This document shows positions 1 through 10,681 of a stretch of DNA of 64,000 nucleotides, one piece after another. Numbering within the stretch: the stretch's first letter is position 1; the number at the start of each line of letters is the position of its first letter. The stretch is from Anomaloglossus baeobatrachus (lineage: Eukaryota > Chordata > Amphibia > Anura > Aromobatidae), in contig NC_134354.1 in the NCBI RefSeq assembly GCF_048569485.1, positions 401,598,185 to 401,662,184 of the forward strand. The letters are read 5' to 3'. The translations under genes were made by a program, and so were the position numbers. Under the pieces are notes generated by a model. The model ran no database searches and had not been told where the DNA came from. It was given only the letters and a program-made list of their open reading frames with translations.

Positions 1-32
1 AATGGATCTATTGAGGAGCTGAAACTAAATGG

Positions 33-581
33 GGCTTTACACGTAACAACATCGCTAACGAGATGTTGTTGGGGGTCACGGAATTCGTGACGCACATCCG
101 GCCTCGTTAGTGACGTCTTTGTGTGTGACACGTACGAGCGACCGCTAACAATGCAAAATACTCACCAAATCATTGATTGTTGATATGTAGTCCATTTCCC
201 AAATGTCGTTGCTTGTTCTGGACGCAGGTTGTTCGTCGTTCCTGTCACATCGCTACGTGTGACACCCCAGGAATGACGAACAACACCGTACCAGCGTCCT
301 CCGACAACGAGGTGGGCGTGACTTTCATGCAGCTGCTCTCCACCCCTCCACGTCTATTGGATGCCTGCCGTGTGATGTCGCTGTGACGCCATACGAACCG
401 CCCCCTTAGAAAAGAGGCTGTTCGCCAGCCACAGAGACTTTGCTAGGAAGGTAAGTCCGTGTGACAGGTGCTAGCGATTTTGTACGCTACGGCCAGCGAT
501 TTGCCCGTGACGCACAAACGACGGGGGCGGGTGCTTTCACGAGCGACATCGCTAGCGATATCGCTGCGTGTAAAGCAGCCT
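33..581. mobile_element. Short inverted-repeat element (MITE-like)
   Basis: The left edge reads ggctttacacg and the right edge cgtgtaaagcagcc, so the two ends are inverted copies of each other. Just inside each end are motifs built on atcgctaacg / cgctagcgatatcgct, also inverted. There is no protein-coding frame beyond chance length. A target duplication was not clear, so the superfamily is open and the exact edges may be off by several bases. Confidence 0.5.
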
Positions 582-1149
582 TTAGGCCTCCTTCACATGT
601 CAGTGATTCCAGTACATATGGTATCTGTATTTTACATGGATACCACACGTACCCATTATAACCTATGGTGATCTTTACATGTCCATGTCTTCACGTGAAC
701 TGTGTAGCTTTGTGAACCACACAGAGACATTTCCATTTTTCCTAGCAGCACAGATGACAAGAGCCAATACAAGTCTATGGGTCCACGAAAAATGCATATA
801 GCACACCAATGGCCTCCATGTGCATCCGTATGCTTTACGTGTTTAACATTAAAAAGTATAGGAGAAGCTTTGTAATTTAATTTTTCATTCCAGTATGCAT
901 ACCAGAAAACCAATAACACTGGCACTAATTTTTTCACATACGTGTTTTATACGAACGAGTGAAGGAGATATTTTCAAACACTGGAGGCTTGGATGAGTAA
1001 AGTGCAAAGCTGTTTTTCTTTTTTTTAATCCTGACTTGCCACTTTTATCTGTTTCTATTGCATTGGAGAACCTCTTGAAAGCTTTATAACCACCCAGCTA
1101 GGATTTTGTACAGTGCCGTTTCTTGTTTGTGCTTATCACAATGACATAA
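582..1149. other. No recognisable gene
   Basis: Moderately AT-rich unique-looking sequence. No long frame, no clear terminal repeats and no RNA gene were seen. Confidence 0.4.
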
Positions 1150-1631
1150 AAGCTGGGGTCCCACTGGCATATAGCATCCGATAATTCTCTAATGTGAGAG
1201 CATCAGATGTGATATGCTAATGACACACAGCTCAAACTCTGCTGCGCGGGTGATCCGAGTGTCATGATACTGTGATCAGATTTTCTAGCTTGCGAGAATC
1301 AGAGCACAAGTGAGGTGTAGAAGGAGACATTAATCTCTCCTTTTTATCAGTTGCCTCTCAGCACATATTGGACTACACTCAGATGACATCAGTGCACTCT
1401 GATGTTTTACATGAACCCATAGACTTGTACGAGCGCACACCATCCAGGTGCACTTGATCCAATGTACGCTGCCATACGCAGTATGCTGTGATTTTTCCCT
1501 TAGCCCGTTTAGAGCTCAGGAAAAACTCACAGGTCTGACCTGCAACATTGACTAACATTGGTCTGAGTAGAATGCGAGACTCATTGTACTTGTCCGATTT
1601 AAATTCTAATGTGAGTGCGCACTAATAATAC
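1150..1631. repeat. Dispersed repeat, family also at about 24.0-24.35 kb and 62.9-64.0 kb
   Basis: The copy shares phrases such as cagctcaaactctgctg, gagtgtcat and gatgacatcagtgca with the copies near 24.1 kb and 62.9-63.9 kb. It carries no coding frame. The three copies differ at many positions, so this is an old interspersed family. Its class (MITE or SINE) cannot be settled from these copies. Confidence 0.5.
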
Positions 1632-1633
1632 TA

Positions 1634-2062
1634 CAGTGGTGTGAAAAAGTGTTTGCCCCCTTCCTGATTCCTTATGCTTTTACATGTTTGGCACACAAAA
1701 ATGTTTCTGATTACCAAATAAATTGAAATATTAGATAAAGGCAACAAAAGTAAACACAAAATGCAACTTATAAAAGAAGGTCTTTATTATTAAGGGAAAA
1801 AGAAACCCAAAACTACAGGGCCCCGTGTGAAAAAGTGATTGCCCCCTAAACCTAATCACCGGTTGGGCCACCCTTTGCAGTAACAACTGCAATCAAGCGA
1901 TTGCAATAACTGGCAATCAGTTTTTTACAATGCTCTTGTAGAATTTTAGCTAACTTATCTTTGCAGATTTTTTGTAAATTCAACCATATTCGAGGGTTTC
2001 CAATTATGTACCGCCTTTTTAAGGTCATGCCGCAGGATCCCATATGGATTAAGGTCAGTTGT
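1634..2062 (-). mobile_element. Tc1/mariner fragment, transposase C-terminus only
   Basis: The left end starts cagtggtgtgaaaaagtg directly after a TA dinucleotide, as in a widespread vertebrate Tc1-like family. A minus-strand frame at 1852-2067 encodes a C-terminal transposase piece ending in RLIAVVTAKGGPTGD, comparable to the usual Tc1 end RLxAVIxAKGG. The element stops abruptly near 2062, so the rest of the transposase and the other terminal repeat are missing. Only a decayed, truncated copy remains. Confidence 0.75.
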
Positions 2063-2294
2063 GCCATGTTGGCTACTGGTATTACTGTGACTGGGCTGGC
2101 TGCATCGCGTCATCAGGTCTTAATATGAGACCCGGGGTCATGATGCTCAGTACACTATCTTCTAGAAGCAGTTCAGGGAGAGTTGATGTAGGAAGGAGAG
2201 CTTAGATTATCGCAGGGTATATTCACTTGCACCCTTTAATGCCTGCCTTTCATGTAGCCTTCAATGTAGCCTAATAAGTAAATAAAAAATGTAA
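2063..2294. other. No recognisable gene
   Basis: Short anonymous spacer between the Tc1 fragment and the foldback element. Confidence 0.4.
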
Positions 2295-3300
2295 AAAAAA
2301 CCCTACTATTTTTGATAACCAGCCAAAGTAAAGCAGATAGCTAGGGGCTGATATTACTAGGCTGAGAAGGTCCATGGTTATTTTGGCCTTCCCAGACTAA
2401 AAACTCAGCGGCCCCAGACGTTGCACATCACATTAGATGTGCTATTTCTGGCGCTTTGCCAGGCTTTTCTTGATTGCCCTGGTCCGATGGCAATCAAGGT
2501 AATTTTTTTTGGGTTTATGTCAGCTGGCATCAAACCCTGGTGTTACTACTATATTGGACTCCCAATATTAATCTAGGAATCCACCAAAAACACACACACA
2601 GGAAAAAAAAAATTATTTGAATAAAAACTCCCCCACACTATCCCTAGATCACCAATTTATTGTCAAAAATGTTGCCATGAAGCTCCTCCGTCGTAGTGCA
2701 TGATCACCAAGTGCAGCTCCAATGACTGCGATTAGCAGTAAAGTATACCTATTTACAGGTGCTGGTTAATGATGACAAGTCTGATCAGAGTCGCTGGTTC
2801 AACTCTGTGCTCAATGAGACCTAGCAACGCTGAAGAGAGTTATCACACTACCTGGCGCCTGTGAATAGCTGAACTTTACTGCTATTCACAATCGCTGGAG
2901 CTGCATTCAGGAATCGAGGACAAAGGAGCTTCAAGGCAATATTTTTGGTAAATTGGTGAATGAGGGATAGTGGGGGGGAAATCTTTATTCAAATAGACTA
3001 TTTTATCCTGTATGGGTGTTTTTTCTTTACTACTGTGTTAGTGATAGGGGTGTCTGCTAGACACCTCTCCATTACTAACTCCTGGGCTTGATGCCAGCTA
3101 ACATTACACAGCTAACATCAACCCTAGGGCAATCGGGAAGAGCAGGGCAATGCACCAGAATTACCGCATCTAATGTGATGCAACAATTCTGGGGTGACTG
3201 CGGGACAATATATTTAGGCTGGCAAGGGCCAAATCACTAGCTTGATAATATCACCCCCCAGCTGTCTGCTTTACCTTGACTGGTTATGAAAAATGGGGGA
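2295..3300. mobile_element. Foldback element, about 1 kb
   Basis: The left side (ttgataaccagccaaagtaa, agcagatagctaggggctgatatta) recurs inverted at the right side (taatatcaccccccagctgt, ctttaccttgactggttatg). Inner blocks also pair, for example the stretch around atcacattagatgtg with the one around catctaatgtgatg. Arms are decayed and the centre is unpaired. No transposase is present. Inner blocks built on gattgccctgg and on a microsatellite flanked by aaaaaaaa resemble the foldback at 15.36-17.01 kb, suggesting one family. Confidence 0.6.
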
Positions 3301-3715
3301 GAGGGAAACCCCCACATCATTTTTTTTAATTATTTATTTAGTTCCCATCAGAGACCTGAGAGTCAGAGATGCATCCAAATATCTTTCCCATCTGTACCCA
3401 TTGCATTTCAGCTGTGTTTCCATCCATTTCAGTAATATTCCTGCCCTTACACTCCTCCTGTTAGTGTCTTCAAGGAAAAATGCTCGAGTTCCCCATTGAA
3501 TTTCATTATACTTGTTGCTCGAGTTGCGCACATCCGAGCATTAGACCTGCTTGATTCCAGCACAGGAGGATGCCGACTGGAGCCACGGGGGAACGAGGAC
3601 AGAAGTGAGGACGGAAAGCGCTGAAACAAGTAGAGGTGAGGACAGAGGTGCGGTGGGAGGGGAAGAAAGGTGAGTACTTGTTTTTTTATTTTTTTTTATA
3701 AATCAGTGAGTACAC
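3301..3715. other. No recognisable gene
   Basis: Anonymous sequence leading into the minisatellite. Short frames here have no recognisable similarity. Confidence 0.35.
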
Positions 3716-3719
3716 GGGA

Positions 3720-4270
3720 GGCTGGCTGCAGGACACATGGAGTCCTTGGAGGGGGCCTGGCTGTAGGACACATGGAGTCCTTGGAGGGGGCCTGGCTGCA
3801 GGATACATGGAGTCCTTGGAGGGGGCCTGGCTACAGGACACATGGAGTCCTTGGAGGGGGCCTGGCTGCAGGACACATGGAGTCCTTGGAGGGGGCCTGG
3901 CTGCAGGACACATGGAGTCCTTGGGAGGGCCCTGTCTGCAGGACACATGGAGTCCTTGGAGGAGATGGGCTTCAGGACACATGGAGTCCTTGGGGGGAGC
4001 CTGCAGCCCAAGGACTCCATGTGTCCTGCAGCCAGCCCCCTCGAGGGCCTCCATGTGTCCTGCAGCCAGGCCCCATGGAGGCCCTGGGGGGGGCTGGCTG
4101 CATGACACATGGAGGCCCTGGAGGGGATGGGCTGCAGGACACATGGAGTCCTTGGGGGGGAGGCTGGCTGCATGACTCATGGAGGCCTGGGAAGGGGCTG
4201 GCTGCATGACACATAGAGACCCTGGGGGGCTTGCTGCATGACACATAGAGGCCCTGGGGGGGCTGGCTGC
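3720..4270. repeat. Minisatellite, about 35-bp unit
   Basis: A 35-bp unit with the core acatggagtccttggagg followed by ggcctggctgcagg repeats about eight times from 3730. Near 4008 the orientation flips for two units (ccaaggactccatgtgtcc) and then returns to direct orientation in diverged form (acacatggaggccctgg). Open frames on both strands here are artefacts of a unit without stops. Confidence 0.85.
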
Positions 4271-4725
4271 ATGAAACATGGAGGTCTATAGGGCTGCATT
4301 GTACATGGAGGTCTATGGGGCTGCATAATAAACATGAAGGACACCTTATACATGGACTATATGGGTGCATTATACATGGAAGAGTATGGGGCTGCATAAT
4401 ACAATATGAAGGTTTATGGGGCTGCATTGTAATACATATAGGACTATGGGGGCTACATTATAATATATGGAGGACTATGGAGGCTACTTTATACATGGAG
4501 GACTATGGGGATGCATTATAAAACATGGAGGACTGTGGTGCAGTATAATATATGAAGAACTATGGGTGAATTATAATACATGGAGGACTAGGGGAAATGC
4601 ATTATAATACATGGAGGACTATGGAGCTGCATTCTAATATATGAAGGGTTATGTGGGACCCTTTATACTATATGGAAGGCTATGTGGGGGCCATTATAGT
4701 ATTTGGAGAACTATATACGAGGGGG
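4271..4725. repeat. Second, AT-richer minisatellite
   Basis: Irregular 28-36 bp units with the core tacatggaggactatgggg and gctgcattata. The shared acatggagg suggests derivation from the adjacent 35-bp array by drift. No coding content. Confidence 0.75.
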
Positions 4726-4739
4726 GACAAAGATACAAG

Positions 4740-5027
4740 CATGGGATGGAATGTTTTGTGCTGAGGGAAAAAGGCTCTTTCCCTCAGCACCCATGCACCC
4801 ATGCTCTGCTGTACATCTCTCAGCACCCAGCTTTTCCATGCTCTGATATGGGAAAGCTGGGTGCCGAGGCAATAATGTATAGCAGAGCATGGGAAAGGTG
4901 GGTGCCGAGGACAAGATGGATATCAGAACATAGGAAAGCTGGGTGCTGAGGGTAAGAGCCAAGTGTCAGCATCATTATCCTGTACCCCGAGTGTCAGTGT
5001 CATTATCCCGTACCCTAAGTGTCGGTG
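4740..5027. repeat. Inverted and direct short repeats around a hairpin
   Basis: cccagcttttccatgctctg at about 4817 is followed by its near inverse (gggaaagctgggtgc) about 20 bases later. The block agcagagcatgggaaag / agaacataggaaagctgggtg then repeats. Beyond it lie three imperfect units of gtgtcagtgtcattatcc (4964-5025). This is probably the flank of an older element into which the LTR element at 5043 inserted. Confidence 0.5.
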
Positions 5028-5042
5028 TACGTGGAGGGGGGG

Positions 5043-6260
5043 TGTGAAGCCCCTCCAGTGTTGTGTCGGTGCATTACCTTCAGGGACTCCACGTAGCTGG
5101 ATCTTGTCACAGGTAGGAGATCTTCTTTTAGGATTGTCGTGACGCCACTCTCAGAATTGCGGTCAGTGGGGACCGCCACTGCAGGTTAAGGGATGCCTGG
5201 GGCTGATGGTGGGTGCAGCCAGTTGTAATAGCCTCCTGAGAGTGAGGCAAGCCCCAGGGCCCTGTGTAGGTGTGTAGAACCACAAGGCGCAGAATAACTC
5301 CACACAAGCAGAAGGTCTTTCAGGGGTTTTACTCACAGAAGGTGGCAGAGTGAGTAACCCGGGCGTAGCTGGGATGAACCAGGCTGGAACCAGGTATCCT
5401 TCAGGCTGACTGATGAGGGTGGCTACCGACTCGCCTTCCTTAGCCCTTCTGTGGTTTGTGGTAACCCCGACTTTTAGTCCCTATGGGGGTCACCCAGGGA
5501 AGTAGCTGCTCCCCTCGTTTGTTTGCCGTTTGCTTGTCGCCTGGACCAGATCACTCCAGCTGCTTGCCTCCTGTGAACTATGGGCCCTAACTGTGGCTAC
5601 GTGGCTGCGGCTTTTGGGGTGTTGTGGCGTGGGCTTTGAGGGCCCCACACCGGCAGGTTTAGCAAGGAAAGGTGGATCTATCCCCGCACCGGGATCTGCC
5701 GCCCGTTTGGGCCTGGTACTCCCTGACAGTCTCCGTACTTTCCACTACGCTGCTCTCTCTAGCTGTGTGTGGGGTTCGGGCAGCACTACCAGGTGACCGT
5801 TCTCCCCCGTCGGTAGTCACTGCGCGGACGCTGTTAGACTGCAACAGCTCCAGGGTCTGCTTCTGCTCTTCCTGAGCTGCACACTAAACCGGCTCACTCG
5901 TGGGACCTGCACTGATGCTCCTGTCTGAGCTCCACTTCCATGCTCCTCACTCCTCCACACTCTGCTTCAGACTCCTTTCTCTTTTCCCTTTTGTGCCTGC
6001 CTACGCCACCTAGCAACCAGGCTCTCTACCACACCCCTTGAGTGGAGATGGAGGCTTCGCCCCCTCCACTCCTCAAGTGGAGGTGAAGGCTTTGCCCCCT
6101 CCTGGGATCCCCAGGGGTCCTCTCAAAGGTACATGTGTGAGACCTGATCACTATGCGCCTGTGTAGTCACACCTCGGTCAGCCTTCTGGATTACCTGTTT
6201 GTACTGTCCCCAGCATGGGTGCAGTACTCAGTGGTGCCTGACCAGGTCAGGGGCGCCACA
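5043..6260 (-). repeat. 3' LTR of element at 5.0-11.9 kb
   Basis: 1218 bp, TG...CA. By eye it differs from the partner LTR only near 5404. The sequence reads into the purine-rich tract just inside the element at 6261-6269. Confidence 0.9.
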
Positions 6261-7061
6261 TTCCCCCTTAGTTATCACCAGCACGTCCTCGGGCTGCAAG
6301 ACAACATTTTAAAATGCATAAAACATTAAAACATGGTAAAACATTTTAAAACCACCAGGTACCATACATCACCACCCTCCACCCACAAGTCCGTTAACCC
6401 ACCCAAAACCCTCTCACGTTGGCCGCGCCTTCAGCCACTTCTGGCAGGATGTAGAGGCGGCTTTCATGGGCTGGTGGTTTCAGGGTATACCTGGCCTGGT
6501 GGAGCCGCGCCTTCAGCCTCTTCTGGCAGGATGCAGAGGCGGCCTCCACAGTTGGTGCCGACCAGGTACCCTCTTTGTGGTGGAGAGCCAGGTCCCATAA
6601 ACAGGCGTGCTCCCTGGTTGCAGGCGAGCCAAGGCCCCATAAACGGACGTGCTCCCTGGTTGCAGGTGAGCCAAGCCCCTAAACAGGCTGGCTCTGGTGG
6701 TGGTACCTCTGGGGTAACTATGTACACTGCGAGAGTTTGTGGCTATAGCCAGTTCATAGCCTTAAGGTTCATGGGTTTCTCACACTAGTTCATGTGGGCA
6801 CATTTCTTGAACATTAACGTTGCAAACTTTTCAAAACTTGTCAAACTGGTAACTTCTGTACTTTACTTTACTTTACATAGATTCCTCCTTACCAGGGCTT
6901 GGGCCTGTAGGGCTGCGGCACCTGTTGTTTTCTTCATTTCTCTCATCATCGGAGGTAGTCTCATCAGTGGGTCCTTTATCTTTCCTTTCTTCTTCTGTAT
7001 CTGTTTCTTTTTCTTGTGGTATGGAGACAACTGGGTTGCTATAGGAATCTCTGGTACATGG

Positions 7062-7190
7062 CGTAACGTCAAGTGCATACCATCCTCTTTCTCCCTGATG
7101 CATTGTGAATTCCACTGTATCTCCCATCTGTAAGTTCCTTCCCGGATGTCCTCTGGGCAAATGGGCTCTAACAACCCTTCTATTCACAAA
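7062..7190 (-). other. Cold-shock-domain-like segment, C-terminal part
   Basis: The 43 codons on the minus strand show an FVN start (compare FVH, the RNP2 site in Y-box proteins), then GDTVEF and GERGWYALDV, matching the pattern GxTVEFxxxxGExGxxAxxV of vertebrate cold-shock domains. It begins directly at the TA target site of the Tc1 insertion, whose other side carries the matching first part. An acidic/basic low-complexity tail follows (about 6873-7060). Family assignment is by motif reading and not by a search. Confidence 0.7.
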
Positions 7191-7192
7191 TA

Positions 7193-8844
7193 CAGTTAGG
7201 TCCAGAAATATTTGGACAGTGACACAATTTTCGCGAGTTGGGCTCTGCATGCCACCACATTGAATTTGAAATGAAACCTCTACAACAGAATTCAAGTGCA
7301 GATTGTAACGTTTAATTTGAAGGTTTGAACAAAAATATCTGATAGAAATTGTAGGAATTGTACACATTTCTTTACAAACACTCCACATTTTAGGAGGTCA
7401 AAAGTAATTGGACAAATAAACCAAACCCAAACAAAATATTTTTATTTTCAATAGTTTGTTGCGAATCCTTTGGAGGCAATCACTGCCTTAAGTCTGGAAC
7501 CCATGGACATCACCAAACGCTGGGTTTCCTCCTTCTTAATGCTTTGCCAGGCCTTTACAGCCGCAGCCTTCAGGTCTTGCTTGTTTGTGGGTCTTTCCGT
7601 CTTAAGTCTGGATTTGAGCAAGTGAAATGCATGCTCAATTGGGTTAAGATCTGGTGATTGACTTGGCCATTGCAGAATGTTCCACTTTTTTGCACTCATG
7701 AACTCCTGGGTAGCTTTGGCTGTATGCTTGGGGTCATTGTCCATCTGTACTATGAAGCGCCGTCCGATCAACTTTGCGGCATTTGGGTGAATCTGGGCTG
7801 AAAGTATATCCCGGTACACTTCAGAATTCATCCGGCTACTCTTGTCTGCTGTTATGTCATCAATAATCACAAGTGACCCAGTGCCATTGAAAGCCATGCA
7901 TGCCCATGCCATCACGTTGCCTCCACCATGTTTTACAGAGGATGTGGTGTGCCTTGGATCATGTGCCATTCCCTTTCTTCTCCAAACTTTTTTCTTCCCA
8001 TCATTCTGGTACAGGTTGATCTTTGTCTCATCTGTCCATAGAATACTTTTCCAGAACTAAGCTGGCTTCATGAGGTGTTTATCAGCAAATTTAACTCTGG
8101 CCTGTCTATTTTTGGAATTGATGAATGGTTTGCATCTAGATGTGAACCCTTTGTATTTACTTTCATGGAGTCTTCTCTTTACTGTTGACTTAGAGACAGA
8201 TACACCTACTTCACTGAGAGTGTTCTGGACTTCAGTTGATGTTGTGAACGGGTTCTTCTTCACCAAAGAAAGTATGCGGCGATCATCCACCACTGTTGTC
8301 ATCCGTGGACGCCCAGGCCTTTTTGAGTTCCCAAGCTCACCAGTCAATTCCTTTTTTCTCAGAATGTACCCGACTGTTGATTTTGCTACTCCAAGCATGT
8401 CTGCTATCTCTCTGATGGATTTTTTCTTTTTTTTCAGCCTCAGGATGTTCTGCTTCACCTTAATTGAGAGTTCCTTAGACCGCATGTTGTCTGGTCACAG
8501 CAACAGCTTCCAAATGCAAAACCACACACCTGTAATCAACCCCAGACCTTTTAACTACTTCATTGATTACAGGTTAACGAGGGAAATGCCTTCAGAGTTA
8601 ATTGCAGCCCTTAGAGTCCCTTGTCCAATTACTTTTGGTCCCTTGAAAAAGAGGAGGCTATGCATTACAGAGCTATGATTCCTAAACCCTTTCTCCGATT
8701 TGGATGTGAAAACTCTCATATTGCAGCTGGGAGTGTGCACTTTCAGCCCATATTATATATATAATTGTATTTCTGAACATGTTTTTGTAAACAGCTAAAA
8801 TAACAAAACTTGTGTCACTGTCCAAATATTTCTGGACCTAACTG
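7193..8844 (-). mobile_element. Tc1-like DNA transposon, 1652 bp, nested in the LTR element
   Basis: Perfect terminal inverted repeats of about 35 bp begin cagttaggtccagaaata and are flanked by TA on both sides (7191-7192 and 8845-8846). The interior carries one minus-strand transposase frame. Identical ends and a nearly open transposase make this a young insertion into the LTR element. Confidence 0.95.
7448..8485 (-). pseudogene. Tc1 transposase, one internal stop
   Basis: The frame starts at an ATG at 8485 (MRSKELSIKVKQ) and runs 345 codons to FATNY. The N-terminus has the paired helix-turn-helix DNA-binding region (IREIADMLGVAKSTVGYILR) and the GRPR linker, about residues 1-110. The catalytic DDE domain shows WTDETK, QMDNDPKHTA and SPDLNPIEH with 34 residues between the second D and E (DD34E), as expected for Tc1. 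A single TAG at codon 143 (8057-8059) interrupts an otherwise continuous frame. A CAG-to-TAG change is the simplest origin, since Q is expected there. Length is the usual 340-350. This copy is therefore inactive but could be mobilised by an intact relative, since both ends look complete. Confidence 0.93.
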
Positions 8845-8916
8845 TATGCCTTCTTTTATACCAGGAGCTACTATGAAACCATATCCACTCTTCAAACTGA
8901 AATCCTCTACTACACC
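8845..8916 (-). other. Cold-shock-domain-like segment, N-terminal part
   Basis: Minus-strand codons read GVVEDFSLKSGYGFI and onward to the Tc1 boundary. The pattern GxVxxFxxxxGYGFI is the beginning of the cold-shock domain, with GYGFI the RNP1 RNA-binding motif of Y-box proteins. The domain's second part lies on the far side of the Tc1 element. Together the two parts have the expected size of one domain (about 67 residues). Confidence 0.75.
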
Positions 8917-9551
8917 ACGACAAAGTGGACCTCTAACCTGGGATTTGGCCCTTCTCAGGAACCGTTTCTCTTCCAAGTCTCTGGCCATGACTTCGTCTTT
9001 CTGCTCTGGAGACTGCGGTGCAGGGGAAAGCTTGGTTCTGCTACGGCGCCGTGTCCTACGGGCTGGATTCTGCTGGGTTGTTACTTCACTGCCTGCAGGC
9101 CCCCAGGTGAGGTTTCTAGGCAACTCTTCCTCTTCATCCCAGCGGGAGTATGGCAGCATCTCTGGCTCGGGGCATGGATCCACTGCTGATGGCTCTGGGC
9201 ATGGATCCCCTGCTGATGGCTCCGGGATCAGCTTCTCAGCTTCCTGGCCTCCTCTCCCCCTTAGTTCTTCGGAGCACTCCTGTTGTGGCAGCGCTGGGGA
9301 TGGGTGTTCATCAGCAGGCCCGGGCGGGGGACTCTTTGGCGTGGTTGCTGCAGAAGTCGCCTTGGGGGTGTGCGGAGGGAGCAGATACCGATCCACCATC
9401 TCTTGTGGGAACTGGGCCTCTAGGTCAGCCTTCAGCTTCCAGTATTCGGGGTCCTCTCCTATCAGGGACTTCCTAGCAGGGACTTCCTTAGACTGGGGAG
9501 CGGTGTCTGCTCTGGCCTTGCAGGCCGGGGTAAACAGTGGTACATTCTTGT

Positions 9552-9664
9552 CTTGGCGGGCCGCGCCTGACATGGCGGCGGCCTGGTCTTGGCGGGCCGC
9601 GCCTGACATGGCGGCGGCCTGGTCTTGGCGGGCCGCGCCTGACATGGCGGCGGCCTGGTCTTGG
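9552..9664 (-). repeat. 36-bp tandem repeat in gag-like region
   Basis: Three nearly exact copies of a 36-bp unit encode a 12-residue Ala-rich repeat (DQAAAMSGAARQ). Diverged relatives of the unit extend to about 10.03 kb, so repeat expansion shaped a large share of this protein. Confidence 0.85.
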
Positions 9665-10660
9665 CGGGCCGAGCAGGGCATCGCTGCGGCGGCCTGAATT
9701 GGCATCGCAGCTGCGATGGGATCTGTGCAGGCTGGGCTGGGCGTCGCTGCAGCGATCGGAGCTTGGCGGGCCGCACCTGGCGTGGCTGCGGCCTGGTCCA
9801 GCACCTCACTTGCGGCGCGGACGGGCGTCGCTGCTGCGGTGGGGTCTTAACGGGCCGGGCCTAGCATGGCGGCGGCCTGGGTCAGCGTCACACCTGCGGC
9901 ATGGATGAGGGTCGCGGCGGCAGCCGGATCTTTGCGGGCCGGGCAGGGCATCTCTGCGGCGGCCTGGGCTTGGCGGGCCGCACCTGGTATGGCTGCGGCC
10001 TGGTTCAGCGTCGCCGCGCTGGGCATCTCATCAGGGACCGCGGGCGTGGCAGCAGGGGTCGGGGCACTCGCGCTGGCAGGGGCAACACTGGACTCACCCA
10101 TCGGTGGCACCATCGGGGTCTGAGTCGTCGCCGCTCGGTCTGGCACTCGTCGCGTGGCTCTCCCCTCGTAGGCCTGAACCGCTGCAGCCATCTCCAGAAG
10201 CTCCGTGCGTTCCTCTCTGATCTGCTCTACGACCCTGGTCTCCAGTCGGTCGCAGAACTGGGCAAGCTCCCGATACCACCAGGCAGCGGAGCCTGGTTCT
10301 GGGCCTCTGCGTTCAGACGCCATTTCCTCTGCGCCTTCTTCTGCACGATTTCCCAGCAGCGGACTCGTCGCTGCCTCCAGTAGCAGGCTCTTCAGTTTCT
10401 GCTCTGCCTCTTCCAGCAGCAGGCTTCTGGCTCCCTTTCTGTCCCGACGTCTCTGAACGCCTCCGCTCTCTTCACTTGCGAGGTCAGGACTCTGCAGGGG
10501 ATCTCTGGGTAGCCACACCTCTTCGTGGGCGGTAACTTCTCCCAGCGCGGGCTGCTGTTGTTTTTCAGCGCGCTTTTCATGGTGGCAATATGGCGGCGCT
10601 TCCAATTTTTCAAGCGGACCGCCCAGGCACATGGTCACCTGTCTGAACAGGTCTAGTCCT

Positions 10661-10679
10661 TATCCTGTTCGTGACGCCA
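10661..10679 (-). promoter_or_regulatory. Primer-binding-site-like sequence
   Basis: Minus strand TGGCGTCACGAACAGGATA, two bases inside the 5' LTR. It starts TGG as expected for pairing to a tRNA 3' CCA end. The same sequence occurs at 61618-61635 in the related element. I did not assign the tRNA. Confidence 0.7.
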
Positions 10680-10681
10680 GA

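Larger units (their letters stand above)
8815..10638 (-). pseudogene. Gag-like coding region of the LTR element (broken)
   Basis: On the minus strand this region begins about 40 bases inside the 5' LTR. It encodes an N-terminal Glu/Arg-rich, probably coiled-coil part (WWYRELAQFCDRLETRVV), an Ala-rich tandem section (unit DQAAAMSGAARQ), a Pro/Glu-rich stretch, then a basic stretch (RRTRRRSRTK) leading into the cold-shock-like segment. I see no CCHC zinc knuckle, protease or polymerase motif. Calling it gag rests on position and general composition only; it could be an element-specific protein. It is not a single open frame in this copy. Confidence 0.55.

Noticed and set aside
3670-4279. Several overlapping frames of 120-200 residues on both strands
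   Set aside because: All come from the 35-bp minisatellite unit read in different frames.
5530-5875. Small frames repeated at 11169-11514
   Set aside because: Identical because they lie in the two LTRs. No recognisable protein.
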